The position numbers and the translations under genes are program-made. A model generated the notes under the pieces. That model was not told the DNA's origin. It was given only the letters and a program-made list of their open reading frames with translations, and searched no databases. Shown here in pieces: positions 8,416 to 17,244 of a DNA stretch of 64,000 nucleotides (position 1 is the first letter of the stretch; every line of letters starts with the position of its first letter). Source of the stretch: Methylophilaceae bacterium (lineage in GTDB: Bacteria > Pseudomonadota > Gammaproteobacteria > Burkholderiales > Methylophilaceae); the NCBI GenBank assembly GCA_905339275.1, contig CAJPFK010000004.1:124001-188000 (forward strand). The letters are read 5' to 3'.

Positions 8416-9921
8416 ATGAGTACAAACAGCGCAGATATCGGATTGGTTGGTCTGGCCGTCATGGGCCAGAACCTCGCATTGAACATTGCAGACCACGGCT
8501 ACACAATCGCCGTATTCAATCGTAACCCGGAAAAAACCCGTGACTTCATCGCGGAATGTAAAAAGAGCGAACCCGCTCATGAACGATTGATCGGCTTCGA
8601 AGACCTGGCGACTTTCGTGTTAAGCATCAAGCGCCCGCGCAAGATTGTCTTGCTGGTGAAGGCCGGTAGCGCGACCGATGTCACCATTAATGCCCTGATT
8701 CCTTTCCTGGAGCAGGGCGACATCATCATCGATGGCGGAAATGCCCTCTGGACCGATACCATCCGTCGCGAAAAAGAGCTGGCGGCCAAGGGAATCGAGT
8801 TTATCGGCTCAGGTGTCTCCGGTGGCGAAACCGGCGCACGTTTCGGCCCTTCCCTCATGCCTAGCGGTACGCGCAAGGCATGGTCATCACTCGAACCGAT
8901 CTGGCGTGATATTGCGGCCAAGGTCGATTCGGCCACGGGCCAGCCGCTAGAAGGTGCGAAGCCTGGCAAGCCTGTCGTCGGCGGTTTCTCCTGCGCCGAG
9001 TATATTGGCCCCGACGGCGCGGGCCATTATGTGAAGATGGTGCATAACGGTATCGAATACATCGATATGCAGTTGATCTGCGAAGCCTACTGGCTCATGA
9101 AGAATCTGCTTGGCATGCGCGCCGACGAGATCGGCAAGGTGTTCGAGGAATGGAACAAGGGCGAGTTGTCGAGCTTCCTGATCGAAATTACAGGCGACAT
9201 CCTGCAACAGAAAGACCCGGCCGGTGAAGGTTTTCTGGTCGACAAGATCATGGATGCCGCAGGCCAGAAAGGTACCGGCCAATGGACGGCGGCAAATGCC
9301 CTGGAACTGGGCTCTCCGGCTAATGCCATTGCCGCTGCCGTGTTTGCCCGTGCGCTTTCCACATTGAAGGAGGAGCGCGTTGAGGCAAGCAAGGTGTTGA
9401 AAGGCCCGGTTATCAAGCAGGAAAGTGATCGCAAGAAGATCATTGACGCGATCAAGAACGCGCTCTACTGCTCCAAGATTTGCGCCTATGCACAAGGCTT
9501 CCAGCTCATGGACAAGGCACAGGTGGAATACAACTGGAAATTGAATTTCGGTGAAATTGCCCAGATCTGGCGTGGCGGTTGCATTATCCGCGCGCGTTTC
9601 CTGCAGAAGATTACCGATGCCTATGCAGTGAATTCACGCTTGAAGAACTTGATGCTGGACCCCTACTTTACCCATGCGTTGCAGGAAGGCCAGACCAGTT
9701 GGCGTGAAGTGGTGGCACTGGCTGTCACCAACGGGATTCCGGCACAGGCATTCTGCGCGGCGCTGTCGTATTACGACGGCTACCGCAGTGCTTCATTGCC
9801 GGCCAACCTGCTGCAAGGCCAGCGCGACTTTTTCGGCGCGCACACTTATGAGCGTATCGATCAGCCGCGCGGCGAGTTCTTCCATCTCGACTGGTCGTCG
9901 GCCGAGCGTCAGCAGTACTAG
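8416..9921 (+). CDS. gnd: 6-phosphogluconate dehydrogenase, decarboxylating (NADP-type)
   Basis: A 501-residue enzyme that oxidatively decarboxylates 6-phosphogluconate to ribulose 5-phosphate. The N-terminal Rossmann motif [30 protein letters not shown] and catalytic Lys207 in [11 protein letters not shown] are all present. NR at residues 35-36 fits NADP preference. It is about 30 residues longer than the E. coli enzyme, part of this being an insertion near residues 172-190 before [10 protein letters not shown]. In methylotrophs with the ribulose monophosphate cycle this step serves formaldehyde oxidation, but that role here is inference. Monocistronic, closed by the terminator at 9943-9977. 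Confidence 0.95.
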   Translation: MSTNSADIGLVGLAVMGQNLALNIADHGYTIAVFNRNPEKTRDFIAECKKSEPAHERLIGFEDLATFVLSIKRPRKIVLLVKAGSATDVTINALIPFLEQGDIIIDGGNALWTDTIRREKELAAKGIEFIGSGVSGGETGARFGPSLMPSGTRKAWSSLEPIWRDIAAKVDSATGQPLEGAKPGKPVVGGFSCAEYIGPDGAGHYVKMVHNGIEYIDMQLICEAYWLMKNLLGMRADEIGKVFEEWNKGELSSFLIEITGDILQQKDPAGEGFLVDKIMDAAGQKGTGQWTAANALELGSPANAIAAAVFARALSTLKEERVEASKVLKGPVIKQESDRKKIIDAIKNALYCSKICAYAQGFQLMDKAQVEYNWKLNFGEIAQIWRGGCIIRARFLQKITDAYAVNSRLKNLMLDPYFTHALQEGQTSWREVVALAVTNGIPAQAFCAALSYYDGYRSASLPANLLQGQRDFFGAHTYERIDQPRGEFFHLDWSSAERQQY

Positions 9922-9942
9922 GTCACGGTTACTGGCAGCAGC

Positions 9943-9977
9943 AAAAAAGCCGCAAGGTCATAGACCTGCGGCTTTTT
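9943..9977. terminator. bidirectional rho-independent terminator between gnd and lplT
   Basis: The arms AAAAAGCCGCAAGGTC and GACCTGCGGCTTTTT pair with one bulged A, and A/T tracts flank the stem so it can act in both directions. The minus-strand arm contains the last codons and the TGA of lplT. Confidence 0.85.
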
Positions 9978-11169
9978 GTTTTGTCAGCCGGAAACAGGCC
10001 AGCAGGCTGATGCTGAGCAGCACAATCAGGCCGATCGCCATAGTTGATGCTGCTACGGGCACACCGTTTTTATCCATCAGGGTATAGATCCCGATCAGCA
10101 AAAGCATGCACAGGTTCTCGAAAAAATTCTGCACGGCAATGGCATGGCCGGAGCCTACCGTGTGATGTCCGCGATCCTGCAGCAGTGCGTTGAGCGGAAC
10201 AACATAAAAACCGCCACAGGCGCCGACCGCCACCAGCATGGCGATGGCAAGATAAAGATTGTCAATGTAGGCAAATGCCATGATCAGCGCACCGATCAGG
10301 ATACCGGCGGGCAAGGCGCGGTTCACGGTTTGCAGGCTGACGAATCTGGCAGCGCCGAAAGCACCGATGGCAATCCCGATGGCAACAGCACCGCTGAGAT
10401 TGGCGGCGGTGCTCAAATCGGTAATCAGCAGGGCGGCAGGCACCCAGGCGACAAGCAGAAGGCGCAGGGTGGCGCCCGTGCCCCAGAACACGCTGGTGCC
10501 GAGCAGCGAAAAACGTGCATTGGGATCACGCAATAGCGTATTCATCGCTTGCAGAAAATCACTGATTAAAATACGGGGTGAGAAATGCCCCAGCTTGTGT
10601 TCCGGCCGCAACCGGGGAATGAACAGATTGGAGACCATTGCCAGCAGATAGCAAATGGCGATGACGCTGAGCGCCCCGGTTACCGATTTGTCGGCCAGTA
10701 TGCCGCCGATCACGGCGCCGGCCAGAATGGCGACGATGGTCGAGCCTTCCATCATGCTGTTGGCCTTGACCAGTTTATCGGCACTCACCAGTTCGCTGAG
10801 AATGCCGTACTTGGCTGGTGAATAGGCGGCTGCGCCGATACCGACCATGCCGTAGGCAATCAGCGGCTGCAGCCCGGAAAGCATGGCGGCCGCGCCGATA
10901 AACTTGAGGCTGTTGGCAATCAGCATGACGCGGCCTTTCGGCAGGCTGTCGGCAAAAGGCCCGACAAAAGGTGCGAGCAGTATGAATGCCAGCACGAAGA
11001 ATTCCTGTAACAGCGGAATTTGCCAGTCCTCCGTCATCTGCGATTTCAGCAGGGCGATGGCCGCGAATAGCAAGGCATTATCTGCCAGCGCAGAGATGAA
11101 CTGGGCGATCAGCACCGCCAGCATGCCGCGCGAGAACAGGCCGTTCTCGGCGGTCGGTGGATAAATCAT
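9958..11169 (-). CDS. lplT: lysophospholipid transporter LplT (MFS)
   Basis: A 403-residue, 12-segment major facilitator protein. It shows the LplT pattern: an MFS loop FADSLPKGRVM between helices 2 and 3, and the conserved N-terminal FSRGMLAVLIAQFISALADNALLFA-like stretch at residues 12-36. It flips lysophosphatidylethanolamine across the inner membrane for re-acylation by Aas, whose gene ends 69 bases upstream on the same strand. Assignment rests on this pairing and sequence pattern. The stop codon falls inside the bidirectional terminator. Confidence 0.85.
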   Translation of the reverse strand: MIYPPTAENGLFSRGMLAVLIAQFISALADNALLFAAIALLKSQMTEDWQIPLLQEFFVLAFILLAPFVGPFADSLPKGRVMLIANSLKFIGAAAMLSGLQPLIAYGMVGIGAAAYSPAKYGILSELVSADKLVKANSMMEGSTIVAILAGAVIGGILADKSVTGALSVIAICYLLAMVSNLFIPRLRPEHKLGHFSPRILISDFLQAMNTLLRDPNARFSLLGTSVFWGTGATLRLLLVAWVPAALLITDLSTAANLSGAVAIGIAIGAFGAARFVSLQTVNRALPAGILIGALIMAFAYIDNLYLAIAMLVAVGACGGFYVVPLNALLQDRGHHTVGSGHAIAVQNFFENLCMLLLIGIYTLMDKNGVPVAASTMAIGLIVLLSISLLACFRLTKQKAAGL

Positions 11170-11238
11170 GTGTGGTCCTTGTGGTTCAAGTATTCAAAGA
11201 GGGCGGGCAGCATGTCGTTGCAGCAGTTACGCACATGC

Positions 11239-13374
11239 TCATGACGCGGACTCGGCGATGTTCTTCAAGGTGACATAGTCGATCTTTCCGGTGCCGAGCA
11301 GCGGGAGCTCGGCCACTATGATGATTTTCCGCGCAATGGCGATCTCCGTGAAGCCCATCTCGCGTGCGGAAGTCTGCAGGGTTTCCCGCGTCAATGCGTA
11401 ATCGGTAGTGAACAGCAGGATATTCTCGCCGCGCTGGGAGTCGCTTTGCGCGCTCGCTGCATGCTGGTGTTCCGGCGATGCCCGGCTGGCAATCATCTCC
11501 ACGGTTTCCAGCGAGACCATCTCCCCGGCGACTTTGGCGAACCGCTTGACCCGCCCGATGATATGGATAAAGCCGTCTTCATCAATATCGACCACATCGC
11601 CGGTGTTGTACCAGCCCGGTCCTATATTCGATGCCGTAGGCTGAAGTTGCCCCGGTTTGTCATAGAGATAATACCCGGTCATGACATTCGGGCCTTTTAC
11701 GTACAGCAAGCCGCCGCGGGCGATGCCGGGCACGGTTATGAGTCGGTGTTGCAGTTGCGGCAGCAATGGTCCGACGGTGCCCGGCCGGTTGGCCATCGGC
11801 GTGTTGACGGACAGCACGGGAGCGCATTCGGTCGCACCGTATCCCTGCAGGATGCGGATGCCGAATTTTTCCATCCAGAACTTGCGTACTTCCTCATTCA
11901 GTTTCTCTGCGCCTGCAATGACATAGCGCAATTTATGGAAACCATAGGGATGCGCATACTTGGCATAATTGTTGAGGAAAGTGCTGGTGCCGAAGAGCAC
12001 GGTGCAGTTCCGGTCGTAAATGATCTCCGGGATGATGCGGTAATGCAGCGGCGACGGATAGAGAAAAAGCCTGGTGCCGCTGACGATGGGCAGGATGGCG
12101 CCGGCAGTGAAACCGAAGGCATGGAACAGCGGCAGCGCGATGAAAAACTTGTCGTGCGGCGAGAAGTCGATCACCGCCCGTATCTGCGCTACATTGGAGA
12201 GAATGGCGCGATGCGAGAGCACAACGCCCTTGGGTTTGCCTTCGGAACCGGAGGTGAACATCACGACGGCAGGAGCGTCGGGGTTTTTCGATTGCTGCAC
12301 GCAACGCGGAAAGCGCAGCGCGTAAAAAATAAGCCAAAGTTTATCCGCCAATGTGAATCTGCTGCGCAGGTCTTCGAGATAAAGAATATTCACATCCGGA
12401 ATAGCCGCAACGGTTTCGGTCAGATTGGCCGCTTCCAGAAATTGCCTGGAAGTGACGATAGTCCTGATGGCGGCAACGACGCAGGCATTGTTCATGCCCT
12501 GCGTGCCGGAGGTGTAATTCAGCAGTGCCGGTGTACGCCGCATGGCGCTCATGCCGTAGATCAGGCAAATGGTGCTGCTGACGTTCGGCATCAGCACGCC
12601 GACGGTTTCGTCCGGCTGCGTGACCTTGGCGACCAGCCGGCCGAGCGCAAGGCTTTTTTTCAGCAGGTCGCCATAAGTATCCTGGACCTGCTTCATATCT
12701 TCCACCATGATGGCTTTCCGGCCATGCAGATCGATGGCGTCGAGAAACGCAGTGAACAACGTACTGACGTGTTCCGATGCCGCAAGCGTGTTTTGCATGA
12801 TTCTGCGCATGACCTCGCCCGCCAGGTGCCGCCTTTCCCTGGACGTGTGCGTCCCGGTCAGTTCGATGCGGGTCGGCGGCTGGTAGGTCAGCCTGATTTT
12901 TGGCAGAAAACGGCGCGGGTAATCGCTGGAAAGGCGGCCGAAATAGGAGTTGGCTGCACCATGTATGCATACGGGCAGTATGGTTGCCCCTGTCTTCGCC
13001 GCAACGAAGCCCGGTCCTTCAAACACCTTCATCAGGCTCCCGGTATTCGTGATCCGGCCTTCCGGGAAAATCACGACAGGCTCGCCGGAATCGATAAGCT
13101 TGACGATCTTCTTGATGCCGAGCGCGCTGGTGTGGTCTACAGCCAGATGGGGGATGAAGCGGAAACACTGGCGGAAAAACCAGTTGTCGAGCACGGTAGT
13201 GTGAATGACGAAAGTGGCGCGGAACGGCAAGGTCAGGCCGATCAGCATGCCATCCAGAAAGGATTGGTGGTTGGCGATAATCAGCAGTTTGCCGTATCTG
13301 GCAATATTTTCCGTGCCGTGCACTTCGAGGCGGAACAGTAATCGGCATAGTAAACGTAACAATGCGGTAATCAT
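11239..13374 (-). CDS. aas: bifunctional acyl-ACP synthetase / 2-acylglycerophosphoethanolamine acyltransferase
   Basis: A 711-residue two-domain enzyme. Residues ~1-200 form a PlsC-type acyltransferase with the NHQSFLD motif (His36, Asp41) and FPEGRITNTG. The rest is an AMP-binding acyl-ACP synthetase with the phosphate loop FTSGSEGKPKG at about residue 370 and GYGATECAPV. Together they activate fatty acids onto ACP and re-acylate lysophosphatidylethanolamine. It is followed by lplT and preceded by an ArsR-type regulator 17 bases away, implying one regulated phospholipid-repair operon. Confidence 0.92.
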   Translation of the reverse strand: MITALLRLLCRLLFRLEVHGTENIARYGKLLIIANHQSFLDGMLIGLTLPFRATFVIHTTVLDNWFFRQCFRFIPHLAVDHTSALGIKKIVKLIDSGEPVVIFPEGRITNTGSLMKVFEGPGFVAAKTGATILPVCIHGAANSYFGRLSSDYPRRFLPKIRLTYQPPTRIELTGTHTSRERRHLAGEVMRRIMQNTLAASEHVSTLFTAFLDAIDLHGRKAIMVEDMKQVQDTYGDLLKKSLALGRLVAKVTQPDETVGVLMPNVSSTICLIYGMSAMRRTPALLNYTSGTQGMNNACVVAAIRTIVTSRQFLEAANLTETVAAIPDVNILYLEDLRSRFTLADKLWLIFYALRFPRCVQQSKNPDAPAVVMFTSGSEGKPKGVVLSHRAILSNVAQIRAVIDFSPHDKFFIALPLFHAFGFTAGAILPIVSGTRLFLYPSPLHYRIIPEIIYDRNCTVLFGTSTFLNNYAKYAHPYGFHKLRYVIAGAEKLNEEVRKFWMEKFGIRILQGYGATECAPVLSVNTPMANRPGTVGPLLPQLQHRLITVPGIARGGLLYVKGPNVMTGYYLYDKPGQLQPTASNIGPGWYNTGDVVDIDEDGFIHIIGRVKRFAKVAGEMVSLETVEMIASRASPEHQHAASAQSDSQRGENILLFTTDYALTRETLQTSAREMGFTEIAIARKIIIVAELPLLGTGKIDYVTLKNIAESAS

Positions 13375-13391
13375 GGCTCTCCTCGCTATGT

Positions 13392-13697
13392 TCAGGTTTG
13401 CGTATCTATATAACCCAGCACGCGCTGCAGTGCGTCACTGATGACTTCCCGGTTGACCCAGAACTGCATTTCCTTGCCTACTTTCTCGTGATGCAAGGCG
13501 CCTGACTGTTTGAGTACGTTCAGGTGGTGGGTGACCGCGCTGCGGCTCAGGGTGGATGCAGCAACGATCTGGCTGATATTGAGCCTTTCTCCCGTCTCGA
13601 AGGCAAGCAATATGCGCTGGCGTTGCTCGTCTCCCAGCGCCAGAAAAAGGTCTGAGGTATTTTTCCATTCACCGGGAATGCTGGTAATGACTTTCAT
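13392..13697 (-). CDS. ArsR-family winged-helix transcriptional regulator
   Basis: A 101-residue small winged-helix protein with the recognition region STLSRSAVTHHLNVLKQSGALHHEKVG. It has no cysteine at all, so it is not a thiol-ligand metal or persulfide sensor; its effector is unknown. The ATG at 13697 is chosen because a good -35 (TTGACA) and -10 lie just upstream, making any longer start untranscribed. It is first in the arsR-aas-lplT unit and probably autoregulates through the palindrome overlapping its start. Confidence 0.85.
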   Translation of the reverse strand: MKVITSIPGEWKNTSDLFLALGDEQRQRILLAFETGERLNISQIVAASTLSRSAVTHHLNVLKQSGALHHEKVGKEMQFWVNREVISDALQRVLGYIDTQT

Positions 13698-13732
13698 AAC
13701 TAAATAATTAGTTATTTGGTTATATGTGTCAA
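13696..13732 (-). promoter_or_regulatory. promoter of arsR-aas-lplT, predicted leaderless, with overlapping 20-bp operator palindrome
   Basis: On the minus strand TTGACA (13727-13732) and AATTAT (13704-13709) are 17 bases apart. Only six bases separate the -10 from the ATG, so transcription should start at or next to the start codon. The 20-bp inverted repeat 13696-13715 (arms ATAACTAA and TTAGTTAT, centre ATAA) covers the -10 and the start codon, ideal for repression. A further half-site GGTTAT follows at 13718-13723. Confidence 0.68.
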
Positions 13733-13774
13733 GCATTTCCCGCAAGTGCAAATTGCCGGATGCAGATAGCCGGC

Positions 13775-13793
13775 ATCGGCTAAAATAGCCGAT
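13775..13793. promoter_or_regulatory. inverted repeat upstream of the 2OG dioxygenase gene
   Basis: ATCGGCTA-AAA-TAGCCGAT is a perfect 8-base inverted repeat centred about 45 bases before the ATG at 13830. A second repeat, ATTGGG (13792-13797) and CCCAAT (13812-13817), follows. Either could be an operator; the regulator is unknown. Confidence 0.4.
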
Positions 13794-13829
13794 TGGGAAT
13801 CTGTTGACGGGCCCAATATAAAAACCACT

Positions 13830-14567
13830 ATGAACACAACCTTACTTGATACATGGGCTGGCAAAGTCCAAACCGCCGGATTCTGTTTTGCGCCCGGGGA
13901 AGACATGCGCCAATGGCTGCTTGCGCAGGATGCCGGGGCCCTGGGCGACTGGCCGGCTTTTGCGGCCAGTTGGGATGACATGCCGCTCGATCGTTACATG
14001 GCGGACGGCGGACGCTATCGCCGCCGGCGTTATGCGACCTTGAGCGCTACGGCTGCGCCCGGCTCCATCAGGCTGGAACCCCATCAGCCGCATTACCAGA
14101 GCCTGGAGTACAACGCACTTAATGGCGGTGTTGCGCGTGAATTTGAGCCGATCAGGGATGAGATCGTATGCGGCAGGACCATGACCAGCATACTGAATTT
14201 TTGTCATCGGATATTCGGCAAGGCCCAGCCTGCGCCGGCATGGCATATTGAACTGCACCAATTCCGTATCGAGGCCGGTAACGACCAGGCGGGCAAACCG
14301 ACGCCGGAGGGCGTGCATCGCGATGGCGTGGATTTTGTCCTGGTCATGATGGTGCAGCGCGTCAACATCGCCAGCGGCACGACGACCATGCACGATCTGG
14401 AGCAACGCACCTTGGACAGTTTCACGCTGACGGTGCCGCTGGACACGGCTATTGTCAATGATCACCGCTGTATGCACGGCGTGACGCCAGTGGAGCGGAT
14501 CGATCCTGACAAACCGGCTTACAGGGACGTGCTGGTCGCTACTTTCAGGCGTAAACCTCAAGAATGA
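13830..14567 (+). CDS. 2-oxoglutarate/Fe(II)-dependent dioxygenase (2OG-Fe_Oxy_2 family)
   Basis: A 245-residue cytoplasmic protein of the BsmA/L-isoleucine dioxygenase type. The iron ligands are expected to be His163 and Asp165 (GVHRDGVDF) with a distal His at 212 or 216 (DHRCMHGVTP). The family hydroxylates free amino acids, but some members have other or unknown substrates. The gene is divergent from arsR-aas-lplT, and its own upstream region contains two inverted repeats. No clear ribosome site precedes the ATG at 13830. Confidence 0.8.
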   Translation: MNTTLLDTWAGKVQTAGFCFAPGEDMRQWLLAQDAGALGDWPAFAASWDDMPLDRYMADGGRYRRRRYATLSATAAPGSIRLEPHQPHYQSLEYNALNGGVAREFEPIRDEIVCGRTMTSILNFCHRIFGKAQPAPAWHIELHQFRIEAGNDQAGKPTPEGVHRDGVDFVLVMMVQRVNIASGTTTMHDLEQRTLDSFTLTVPLDTAIVNDHRCMHGVTPVERIDPDKPAYRDVLVATFRRKPQE

Positions 14568-14647
14568 GTTTCATTTGAAGTCATTTTTGGATAACCTGAA
14601 ACCTGCAACATAGCAGCTTATTTCCAACGTCGCGTAAGGAGCACAAT

Positions 14648-15016
14648 ATGAACCAAATAAGTCATCTTGCTGGCCGTATCCTGATTGCCCTGATTTTTAT
14701 TATTGCCGGTGCGGGAAAGATCGCCGATCCTGCCGGTACCACGGGTTACATGGAAGCCGTGGGCGTCCCGGGGATATTGCTCTGGCCTACCATCGCTTTG
14801 GAGCTTCTTGGCGGCATTGCCATCGTCATTGGTTTCCAGACGCGTTTGATTTCCTATTTTCTCGCAGCATTCTGCGTCGCGACAGCGGTGCTGTTTCATA
14901 CCAATTTTGCTGAACAGATGCAGATGATTCTTTTTCTGAAAAACCTGGCAATCGCCGGCGGGTTCCTGTTGCTGGCAAGCAGCGGCGCGACGGCACTTTC
15001 TCTGGATAAGCGCTAG
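14648..15016 (+). CDS. DoxX-family membrane protein
   Basis: A 122-residue protein with four predicted membrane segments and the DoxX signature around GRILIALIFIIAGAGKI and GIAIVIGFQTR. DoxX proteins are inner-membrane proteins of poorly defined function, linked to thiosulfate/quinone oxidation and to oxidative stress. An AAGGAG ribosome site precedes the ATG at 14648, and a strong terminator closes it at 15046-15072, so it is probably monocistronic. Confidence 0.88.
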   Translation: MNQISHLAGRILIALIFIIAGAGKIADPAGTTGYMEAVGVPGILLWPTIALELLGGIAIVIGFQTRLISYFLAAFCVATAVLFHTNFAEQMQMILFLKNLAIAGGFLLLASSGATALSLDKR

Positions 15017-15045
15017 ATATTGCACTGTATATATATTGCATTGGC

Positions 15046-15072
15046 AAAAAAGGGAGCCTGGCTCCCTTTTTT
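15046..15072 (+). terminator. rho-independent terminator after doxX
   Basis: A-run, GGGAGC stem, three-base loop CTG, GCTCCC, then six Ts. Near perfect in form. Confidence 0.9.
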
Positions 15073-15179
15073 GTGCCTGTCATTTTTAGCGCCTTACTGG
15101 CCACGCAAATTCAGGCCGGTTGGTAAAATCCAGACGGCATGCGTTACGCAGGGGAAATTGCGCTCATTTATTATATATA

Positions 15180-15209
15180 TTTACATAATATAATAATAAA
15201 TATTATAAT
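15180..15209 (+). promoter_or_regulatory. promoter and AT-rich operator of the persulfide operon
   Basis: TTTACA (15180-15185) and a consensus TATAAT (15204-15209) are 18 bases apart. The inverted repeat ATAATAT (15185-15191) / ATATTAT (15200-15206) lies within this core promoter. BigR/SqrR-type regulators are known to bind AT-rich palindromes, so autoregulation is likely. Confidence 0.7.
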
Positions 15210-15237
15210 CTGCACCATACTTGGAAGAGAGGTTCCC

Positions 15238-15579
15238 ATGAATATTCCTGTAGAGACCATGGATTTTAATGCGATGCGTGATTCTGCGGGGAAAGCCAGC
15301 GCATTGCTCAAGGCATTATCGAACCCGGACCGATTGATGCTGCTGTGCCAACTGACAAAGGGCGAGCATTGCGTCGGCGATCTTGAGCAGCGGCTCGGCT
15401 TGCAGCAGCCCAGCCTTTCGCAGCAGCTTACCGTATTGCGGCAGGAGCGGCTGGTGAATACCCGCCGGGAAGGCAAGCAGATATTCTATTCAATTGCCAG
15501 TAGAGAGGCGATGGCGGTCATGCAACTGCTTTACGCAATGTATTGCAAGCCGTGCCATGAGGAGGGCAAGCATGATTGA
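15238..15579 (+). CDS. ArsR-family repressor, BigR/SqrR-like (persulfide-responsive)
   Basis: A 113-residue winged-helix regulator with helix motif QQPSLSQQLTVLRQERLV. Cysteines lie at 37 (LMLLCQL), 45, 103 and 106 (YCKPC). In BigR and SqrR two such cysteines, one in helix 2 and one near the C-terminus, form a di/tetrasulfide that releases DNA; Cys37 and Cys103 or 106 are the likely pair. The ATG at 15238 has a GGAAGAGAGG ribosome site. It overlaps the first transporter gene by 8 bases and heads an operon ending in a persulfide dioxygenase, which supports the assignment. Confidence 0.85.
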   Translation: MNIPVETMDFNAMRDSAGKASALLKALSNPDRLMLLCQLTKGEHCVGDLEQRLGLQQPSLSQQLTVLRQERLVNTRREGKQIFYSIASREAMAVMQLLYAMYCKPCHEEGKHD

Positions 15580-16000
15580 CTGGGTAAATTTTACACCCTG
15601 GTCCTCATTGGCCGGAGGCCTGCTGGTCGGTCTGGCAGTATCGATATTGATTGTCGTGAACGGACGTATCGCGGGTATCAGCAGCGTGCTGGGCGGATTG
15701 CTTAAACCCGTTAAATCCGAACTGGGCTGGCGGATTGCGTTTATTGCCGGCCTCCTGGTTGCGCCATTGCTTTATGGCTGGGTGGCCGGGTTGCCGGAGG
15801 TGACGGTCAGGGCGAGCGCGTGGCAGCTGATAATTGCCGGTTTTCTCGGCGGTATCGGCGCCCGCTACGGGTCGGGATGTACCAGCGGTCATGGCATTTG
15901 CGGCCTCGCAAGGTTTTCCATGCGCTCACTGGTGGCTACGTTGAGTTTCATGTTTTCGGGGATGGTCATGGTCTATTTCATGCGCCATGTCCTGGCTTAG
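15572..16000 (+). CDS. YeeE/YedE-type transporter, N-terminal half (PmpA/TsuA-like)
   Basis: A 142-residue membrane protein with about four helices and the sulfur-transport signature GSGCTSGHGICG holding Cys103 and Cys110. In full-length TsuA such cysteines pass thiosulfate through the membrane. Here the family is split into two genes, the partner following 9 bases later, as in BigR operons of Xylella and related bacteria. Its start lies inside the regulator gene. Confidence 0.85.
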   Translation: MIDWVNFTPWSSLAGGLLVGLAVSILIVVNGRIAGISSVLGGLLKPVKSELGWRIAFIAGLLVAPLLYGWVAGLPEVTVRASAWQLIIAGFLGGIGARYGSGCTSGHGICGLARFSMRSLVATLSFMFSGMVMVYFMRHVLA

Positions 16001-16009
16001 GAGGCCTGG

Positions 16010-16423
16010 ATGCAAATAGTGACTTCGCTGCTGGCAGGCCTGTTATTTGGCATTGGGCTGATATTGTCCGGAATGACGGACCCGGAAAAAATCATCGGGT
16101 TCCTGGATGTCAGCGGAAACTGGAATCCTTCACTGATGATGGTGATGATAGCTGCGCTTTTGCCAAGCGTCCTTGCATTTACGTATGCTAAACGCAGTGA
16201 AAGAAGCTGGCTGGGTTTGCCGGTTCATCTGCCTGAAGCCAGGCGAATCGATAGGCGCCTGGTGTTGGGCAGCCTGGTGTTCGGGGCAGGCTGGGGCCTG
16301 GCGGGATATTGCCCGGGGCCGGCGTTGAGCTCAATCCTGTCAGGGCGGCTGGAACCACTGATTTTTGTCATGGCGATGTTGGCAGGCATGGCTGCATATG
16401 AATTGATAGAAAGCCGCAATTGA
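16010..16423 (+). CDS. YeeE/YedE-type transporter, C-terminal half (PmpB-like, DUF6691)
   Basis: A 137-residue membrane protein, the second half of the split transporter. It carries GMTDPEKIIGFLDVSGNWNP in its first half, a family hallmark, and GLAGYCPGPALSS with Cys101. It probably forms a complex with the preceding gene product to move a reduced sulfur species. Its TGA overlaps the next ATG by one base (TGATG), so the two are translationally coupled. Confidence 0.85.
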   Translation: MQIVTSLLAGLLFGIGLILSGMTDPEKIIGFLDVSGNWNPSLMMVMIAALLPSVLAFTYAKRSERSWLGLPVHLPEARRIDRRLVLGSLVFGAGWGLAGYCPGPALSSILSGRLEPLIFVMAMLAGMAAYELIESRN

Positions 16424-17232
16424 TGGATTTCAATCTGTTGCACATGCTGCTGGGGATCGTCATTGGAGTGGTGATGGCCGTCACGGGCGCGGGCGGCGGC
16501 ATAATCGGCGTGCCGTTGCTGACACTGGCTGGCGGTCTGCCAATGACGGAAGCCATTCCGATTGGGCTGACGGCGGTATTTATCGCAGCGTTGCTGGGTA
16601 CCGGAATCGGCCTGAAGAATCGTAACGTACGGTACCGGGCCGCTTTTCTGATTGCAATATCAGGAGCCGTTTTGGCACCGATGGGTTTATGGCTTGCACA
16701 CCAGGTTGATGCCGGCTGGCTGAATCTGCTTTTTGCGGCACTGCTGCTGGTCATTTCGGTCAGGTCCCTGCTGAGAAATGGCGTGCCGGTGGATATTGAG
16801 GATACTTCCATGACCGGTGCGCCATGCATCAGGGATACAGATAGCGGCAGGTTTCAATGGACATCACGCTGCGCGGGCTTTCTCTTTCTGACAGGCGCAA
16901 CTGCCGGGGTAATGTCCGGCCTGCTGGGAATTGGCGGCGGATTCGTGATTGTGCCAGCCCTGCAGAAATACACGGATCTCAATATGCCGTCCGTGGTGGC
17001 GACTTCACTGGCCGTGATGGCGCTGATATCCGTCACGGTAATCAGCAGTGCATTTGTGGCAGGGCAGTTGCATCTGCAGGTGGCCCTGCCGTTTTCCATC
17101 GGTGCGGTTGCCGGCTTGCTGCTTGGTTATGGATTGAGCAGGCAATTAAACCGTCATCAAGTACAGCGCGCCTTTACGTGGTCATTAATGATCGTGGCCC
17201 TGATGATGGCCGGCAAGACGTTGATCTATTAA
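16423..17232 (+). CDS. TauE/SafE-family sulfite exporter-like protein
   Basis: A 269-residue membrane protein with two TauE/SafE repeats, each starting with a Gly-rich motif (GAGGGIIGVPLL near residue 25 and GLLGIGGGFVIVPAL near residue 170). The family exports sulfite or sulfoacetate-type anions. After the persulfide dioxygenase makes sulfite from glutathione persulfide, this protein could remove it (inference from the operon). The ATG at 16423 overlaps the upstream stop. Confidence 0.87.
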   Translation: MDFNLLHMLLGIVIGVVMAVTGAGGGIIGVPLLTLAGGLPMTEAIPIGLTAVFIAALLGTGIGLKNRNVRYRAAFLIAISGAVLAPMGLWLAHQVDAGWLNLLFAALLLVISVRSLLRNGVPVDIEDTSMTGAPCIRDTDSGRFQWTSRCAGFLFLTGATAGVMSGLLGIGGGFVIVPALQKYTDLNMPSVVATSLAVMALISVTVISSAFVAGQLHLQVALPFSIGAVAGLLLGYGLSRQLNRHQVQRAFTWSLMIVALMMAGKTLIY

Positions 17233-17244
17233 GAGGAGAAAAAC

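Noticed and set aside
11446..13341. Long plus-strand open frame (631 codons) opposite aas
   Set aside because: It is antisense to a well-supported bifunctional enzyme, contains no family motif and arises from the codon bias of the real gene.
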